From Spirogloea muscicola (taxonomy: Eukaryota > Streptophyta > Zygnematophyceae > Spirogloeales > Spirogloeaceae), in assembly GCA_009602725.1 (NCBI GenBank), contig WELB01000004.1, positions 1,514,337 through 1,527,771 of the forward strand: a DNA stretch of 13,435 nucleotides, read 5' to 3'. A program made the position numbers and the translations under genes. This document shows, one piece after another, positions 7,475 to 13,435 of this stretch. The notes below the pieces were generated by a model. That model was not told the DNA's origin, did no database searches, and worked only from the letters and a program-made list of their open reading frames with translations. The stretch's first letter is position 1; the number at the start of each line of letters is the position of its first letter.

Positions 7475-10124
7475 ATGGCGAGCTCGACGCACCAGCAGTC
7501 TCGGCCTCCTGGCATGTACAAGAAGCTTCCACCACTAGCGGACATGGAAATCTGCTGCAGCGTCAAACCTGACAGGGCCCCAGAGTCGCCTACAAGACAA
7601 GGACGTGCATCGCCCGTCGAGGCCGGTCGCAAGCGCCGGCGCATTGAGGTGCATCCCATGAAGGATCTGACGCAGCTTCTTCTCCACAAGTTGTGCGTAG
7701 CTTCGGGAGATCCGATCAACCTGCTCAAGGTGCGGCTGAAGAAGTGCACTCTTTGATTTAAATCGAACATTGCATGCTTGTGACAGTCTGTGTATGACGC
7801 ATATCAATGAGCCTCGATAATAGCCGCTGCCTTTGAACGTAGCTTACATGCAGCTACAAAGTCTTCGGAGCTCTTCTTTGTACTTCTCAATGACATCGCT
7901 TGTCTGCATAGAGGCTGGGCACTTTACCTTGGCTAGATATCTCATCTACTGTTGATACTGAACAGGTCAAGGACGAGATTGCAATGGAATGGAAGTCAAT
8001 GGTAAGATAGCAGTACTTTGTAGAGTCTGCAGCCAGATACTACCTGACACTTGCAGCGAAGAACCCGAACTTTCACACTCGTTCCCCCAAAGCGCGAGAG
8101 CCTTCTCAGCACCGCTCGTACAAATCGACATCATAGTACCATGTGATTAGTCATGAAATGTGCTACACTTCTGTGCTGTGAGCATAAGTGCCTCTCAGCT
8201 TATTCTGGACCTTATACTGAGAGGTGTGCCGCACGATCTCACTGATGCAGTGCACACGTAAGAGCCCTGCCAGGCGAGTGTATGACGTTGTCAACGTCCT
8301 TCAAGGAGCAGGTGAGGGTGCAGTAGGGGCATGAAATCACTCTTACTGAGTAGCCTGGGATGGGTCAATACATCACGATCCAGTAATTGAAGCGTGCAGT
8401 AACATGTATCATTAAGGTTCAGCTACCTGTATCATTAAGGTTCAGCTACCATTCATGGCTGATCACAGGTCTACTTGGTCGAAGCGGCGTAGTAGGACTG
8501 AAGCAGCCCAAAGTAGAAGGCCTAGTCGTCATTGGAGAGGCCACTGAGAAGAAGGTGTTCCCCTGCAGTCAGCACCTTGCAAAAGAGGGGCGAGGACTGG
8601 CCGAGATAAGGTGGCTTGCATTTGTCACACTTGCTTATAGAATGCTGAGTCACCCTCCCATTACTCTGACCGTTCAAGTGTGGGAGATAGCTGTGTTGTT
8701 CTCTATACCTTGTTCGTCGCAGATTGACACAGGTCAGCTTGCTATGTGCTTGAAAGCAGCACTGTACCCTCTTCAATGTCGAATATGTTGCAGCTGGCTT
8801 GGGGTCTGCTCCACCAAGACAATGGTCCTGCGGCAAGCAGAAAATCAAGGCTTTCATCAAGCAGCACTCCAGGTGGGCTTCTGTTCCTTACTGTCAGAGT
8901 GTGCTAGTGCAGGGTACCTGTGTGCCTTTTGATCAGCATCCATACAGGCTGCCCACTAGCACGGACTCTGCCTCCATCTGTAAACATCGAGAACAATGTG
9001 TATGAGCTGCTATCTTCGTAAATAATTCTTCCAACCTCAGTGAAAGTGAGCTTTTCTGCAGCAAGCTCTGGCCTGTATCCGTGCAAGAATCGCCAGCAAA
9101 AAGCAGCAGCTCCGTCGTGAGACCGAGAAGGTATCCTCAACCCTCTTCTGGTGTGCTGTGTGTTACTTGTAGCTTGTGCCCTCAGTGTTATCCATCTTGT
9201 TGACTACAGCCGGGATCTACATGTAGAGCCACAGGGACGTCACACCCTGGATTCCATCACCTATCTTGTCAGATGCCCTCCATATCTAGGAAGAAAGACA
9301 ATAATGATCCTCACCTTTGTCGGAGATGCATTTCCATTATCTGTGGATGTATGAGTCTGCTTGATAGAACCTGCGCCTGAACTGGCCAGGTCATGAGCAT
9401 CAAGCGACTTATATCACTAAACCGCTCCAGAGCAGGAAGTGCGACCAAGACATCGGTGTGTAAAGCAGGTTGGCTCTTCACAGCCTGCGTGCTCATGGAA
9501 GGCCTTGCCAAATGGCATCTCAATACACGTGCATGAATGTGTGCAACGGTTGTGTTTACTGCCAAAGTAAACACACAATCAAGAGTGCATCTCTTTGGGA
9601 TACACTGTACATGCGTGAGTTCGCAATACAGCTAGACAACAAAGAAAACAATCAAGAACTTGCAACATGCAGGGGCAGCCTTGCTCAAGGCTGCTGGTGA
9701 AGAGACTGCAATAGTGAATGCTGGACAGAACAATGAGCGCGACTCTATTGCCAAAGCTTTTCAGCCATTCGTTATTGCTGCTACACACCGAGATAAGTCT
9801 GTGTCCTGCCAACGCATGCGCTTTCTTTGTTTGCAATCTGGCAAAGCATGTGATACCTGCAAGATGATGTGCAACCTCACTACGGCATGCCAACTGCCCA
9901 ATATGTACGAAACCATCCATAACCAAGTATCACAATCCTTGATGACAGTGTTCGACCACTGGCATGGCTGCAGCAAATTGCACATTCACAGGCATGAGCA
10001 ACCTGCCAATGAGGTTGATATAGGACTGGATGGCGACTTTCATCTATTTGACCACCTGCAAGTGATTAGACTGGTCACGGACTACTGGTGCTCAGTAGGG
10101 GCCCTGCCAGTGTCGCCCATGTAA
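7475..10124 (+). CDS. DP: DP-like E2F dimerisation partner transcription factor (8 exons)
   Basis: The rebuilt exons are 7475-7729, 7966-8001, 8251-8311, 8469-8610, 8794-8872, 9062-9130, 9657-9796 and 9992-10124. All phases match and give 304 aa. Basic residues GRKRRR (about 51-56) suggest a nuclear signal, with an SPTR CDK-type site before them. The winged-helix part has VKDEIAMEW followed by RRVYDVVNVL (105-114), the DNA-contacting RRxYDxxNVL motif of E2F/DP proteins. EISWLG (about 163-168) fits the family's EI-W-G strand. A coiled coil follows (about 177-228, with IRARIASKKQQLRRE). PFVIAATHRDK (251-261) and DGDFHLFDHLQVIRL (274-288) match the C-terminal DP domain pattern (PFIIVNT ... F-IHDD--VL), which favours DP over E2F. 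The start is the first ATG after an in-frame stop. The exon 4 start and the exon 7 acceptor (AATCAAG, poor pyrimidine tract) are the weakest borders. DP proteins pair with E2F to control S-phase genes. Confidence 0.7.
8405..8450. repeat. Perfect tandem duplication of a 23-bp unit
   Basis: Two identical head-to-tail copies of a 23-bp unit (starting TGTATCATTAAGG, ending CAGCTACC) occupy 8405-8427 and 8428-8450. They lie in DP-like intron 3, just before the proposed exon 4 acceptor at 8468. Identity suggests a recent duplication; the unit contains pyrimidine and AG elements that could act in splicing. Confidence 0.95.
9131..9656 (+). other. DP-like intron 6
   Basis: A 526-nt gap between the coiled-coil exon and the next exon, with moderate GC. 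It contains the inverted repeat at 9551-9575. Open frames here look random, and no nested gene is seen. Confidence 0.6.
9551..9575. repeat. Perfect 10+5+10 inverted repeat in DP-like intron
   Basis: TGTGTTTACT (9551-9560) and AGTAAACACA (9566-9575) are exact complements around the spacer GCCAA. As RNA it would form a stable small hairpin 82 nt before the proposed exon 7. The arms contain TGTTTAC/GTAAACA, the forkhead-type core, but no forkhead role is claimed in algae. Confidence 0.75.
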
Positions 10125-10854
10125 TAAGCACGTTCAAATAGTCAGCTGTCACCTTGCGAGGTTGCTACATAATACTTCTTGTTCTTTTATAAGGACTCAG
10201 GGGTTCAAGGGCTCAACAGTGATCAATTTATTCAAATAGCTACCACTGACCATATGCCGGATGCCTTGCTTAAAGGCTGTTATTGTAGGCCTCCTGCTCG
10301 ACTGTGCATGAGCAATCAATGCAAATGTTGGCATCTACTTATTTAGCTAGGCATGCAGTGTGCGAGGTAATGACCAGACTTGTATTCCAGGTCACTGAAG
10401 TAATGCGCAAGCCCAGCAGCCAGAAGCTGCAGCTGTGGTGCAGTAGAAGTCAGGAGCGAATTAGTCCTGGCTCGTTGCACCCTCTCAGCCAGTGCACCGG
10501 CCCTCTTATTCTCTTGCTTTTATACTGTTCATGGTGATGACTGGATCTTGCAGCTCTTGTAACTCATGGATATGCAATGAGGTCTTTCTCTCTGCCTCCT
10601 TACCTCATATGACTGTTCGTGGTTGACCAGGGTCGAGCCAGCCTGAGGCTAGTCTGCTGTATCAAGTTATGTTATTGTGCAGGCAATCGACTGCCTTATG
10701 TGGCGAATCCTTAAATAGCAGCCAGTTCTCTTTCACGGCTACGGTAATCCCAACCAGTGAAGCTTGCAGAGCTTGCCAGACCAGACACGCAGAGGAAGCA
10801 AGAGGGGTGTGGTCATGCGTAGGTGACTGAAGCTTCGATCTGCAAGTGCCATTG
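10125..10854. other. Convergent intergenic region (DP-like / DIM1 3' ends)
   Basis: A 730-nt non-coding stretch between tail-to-tail genes, with lower GC than the DIM1 exons. A + strand open frame at 10304-10537 shows no recognisable domain and has weak coding character. No repeat or structural RNA is evident. Confidence 0.6.
10558..10562 (+). terminator. Candidate TGTAA polyadenylation signal of DP-like gene
   Basis: TGTAA lies 434 nt past the DP-like stop. Another TGTAA overlaps the stop codon itself (10120-10124) and is less likely to be used. Assignment rests on the green-algal consensus and position only. Confidence 0.3.

Positions 10855-13435
<2,581 letters not shown>

Noticed and set aside
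7430-7756. Reading the 7430-7756 frame as a stand-alone small gene
   Set aside because: The frame is better explained as DP-like exon 1 from ATG 7475 to the donor at 7730, because the next exon continues in phase with family-like sequence.
10304-10537. + strand open frame after the DP-like stop, possible extra exon
   Set aside because: The DP model already ends with the conserved C-terminal motif and a stop at 10124. This frame shows no family similarity.

Overview
The window looks like nuclear DNA of a green alga, probably a chlorophyte of the trebouxiophyte (Chlorella-like) type. The signs are GC-rich exons cut by many GT-AG introns of lower GC, GGC/GCC triplet runs near gene starts, candidate TGTAA polyadenylation signals, and an interstitial array of CCCTAAA (plant/algal telomere) units. 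All four proteins are eukaryotic in gene structure. The assignment to a green alga is inference from these features; no species is claimed.

Layout, left to right. (1) KIN17, a nuclear zinc-finger/winged-helix DNA/RNA-binding protein, + strand, 2 exons, 72-2057. (2) A convergent intergenic stretch, 2058-3203. (3) A gamma-glutamyltransferase of the bacterial YwrD-like type, - strand, 8 exons, 6956 down to 3204. (4) A divergent promoter region, 6957-7474, with a perfect 10+5+10 dyad and an E2F-consensus site. (5) A divergent DP (E2F dimerisation partner) transcription factor, + strand, 8 small exons, 7475-10124. This gene is not obvious in any single reading frame and was rebuilt from phase-compatible splice sites. 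(6) A convergent intergenic stretch, 10125-10854. (7) DIM1, the 18S rRNA adenine dimethyltransferase, - strand, 5 exons, 13401 down to 10855. Its second intron carries the telomere-like array.

The rebuilt models keep frame at every junction: KIN17 448 aa, GGT-like 603 aa, DP-like 304 aa, DIM1 376 aa. The genes do not form a known functional cluster. KIN17 (replication, repair and splicing) and DP (S-phase transcription) are both cell-cycle linked, DIM1 acts in ribosome biogenesis, and the GGT-like enzyme would act on gamma-glutamyl compounds. The GGT-like and DP genes are head to head and could share regulation from the dyad region.

The observations most worth checking are: a stop-free, in-frame first intron in DIM1 whose retention would give an acid-free, Arg/Ala/Ser-rich leader; the intronic telomere array; the promoter dyad; and the unusual DP protein. 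I saw no mobile element with coding capacity, no CRISPR array, and no tRNA or rRNA gene.
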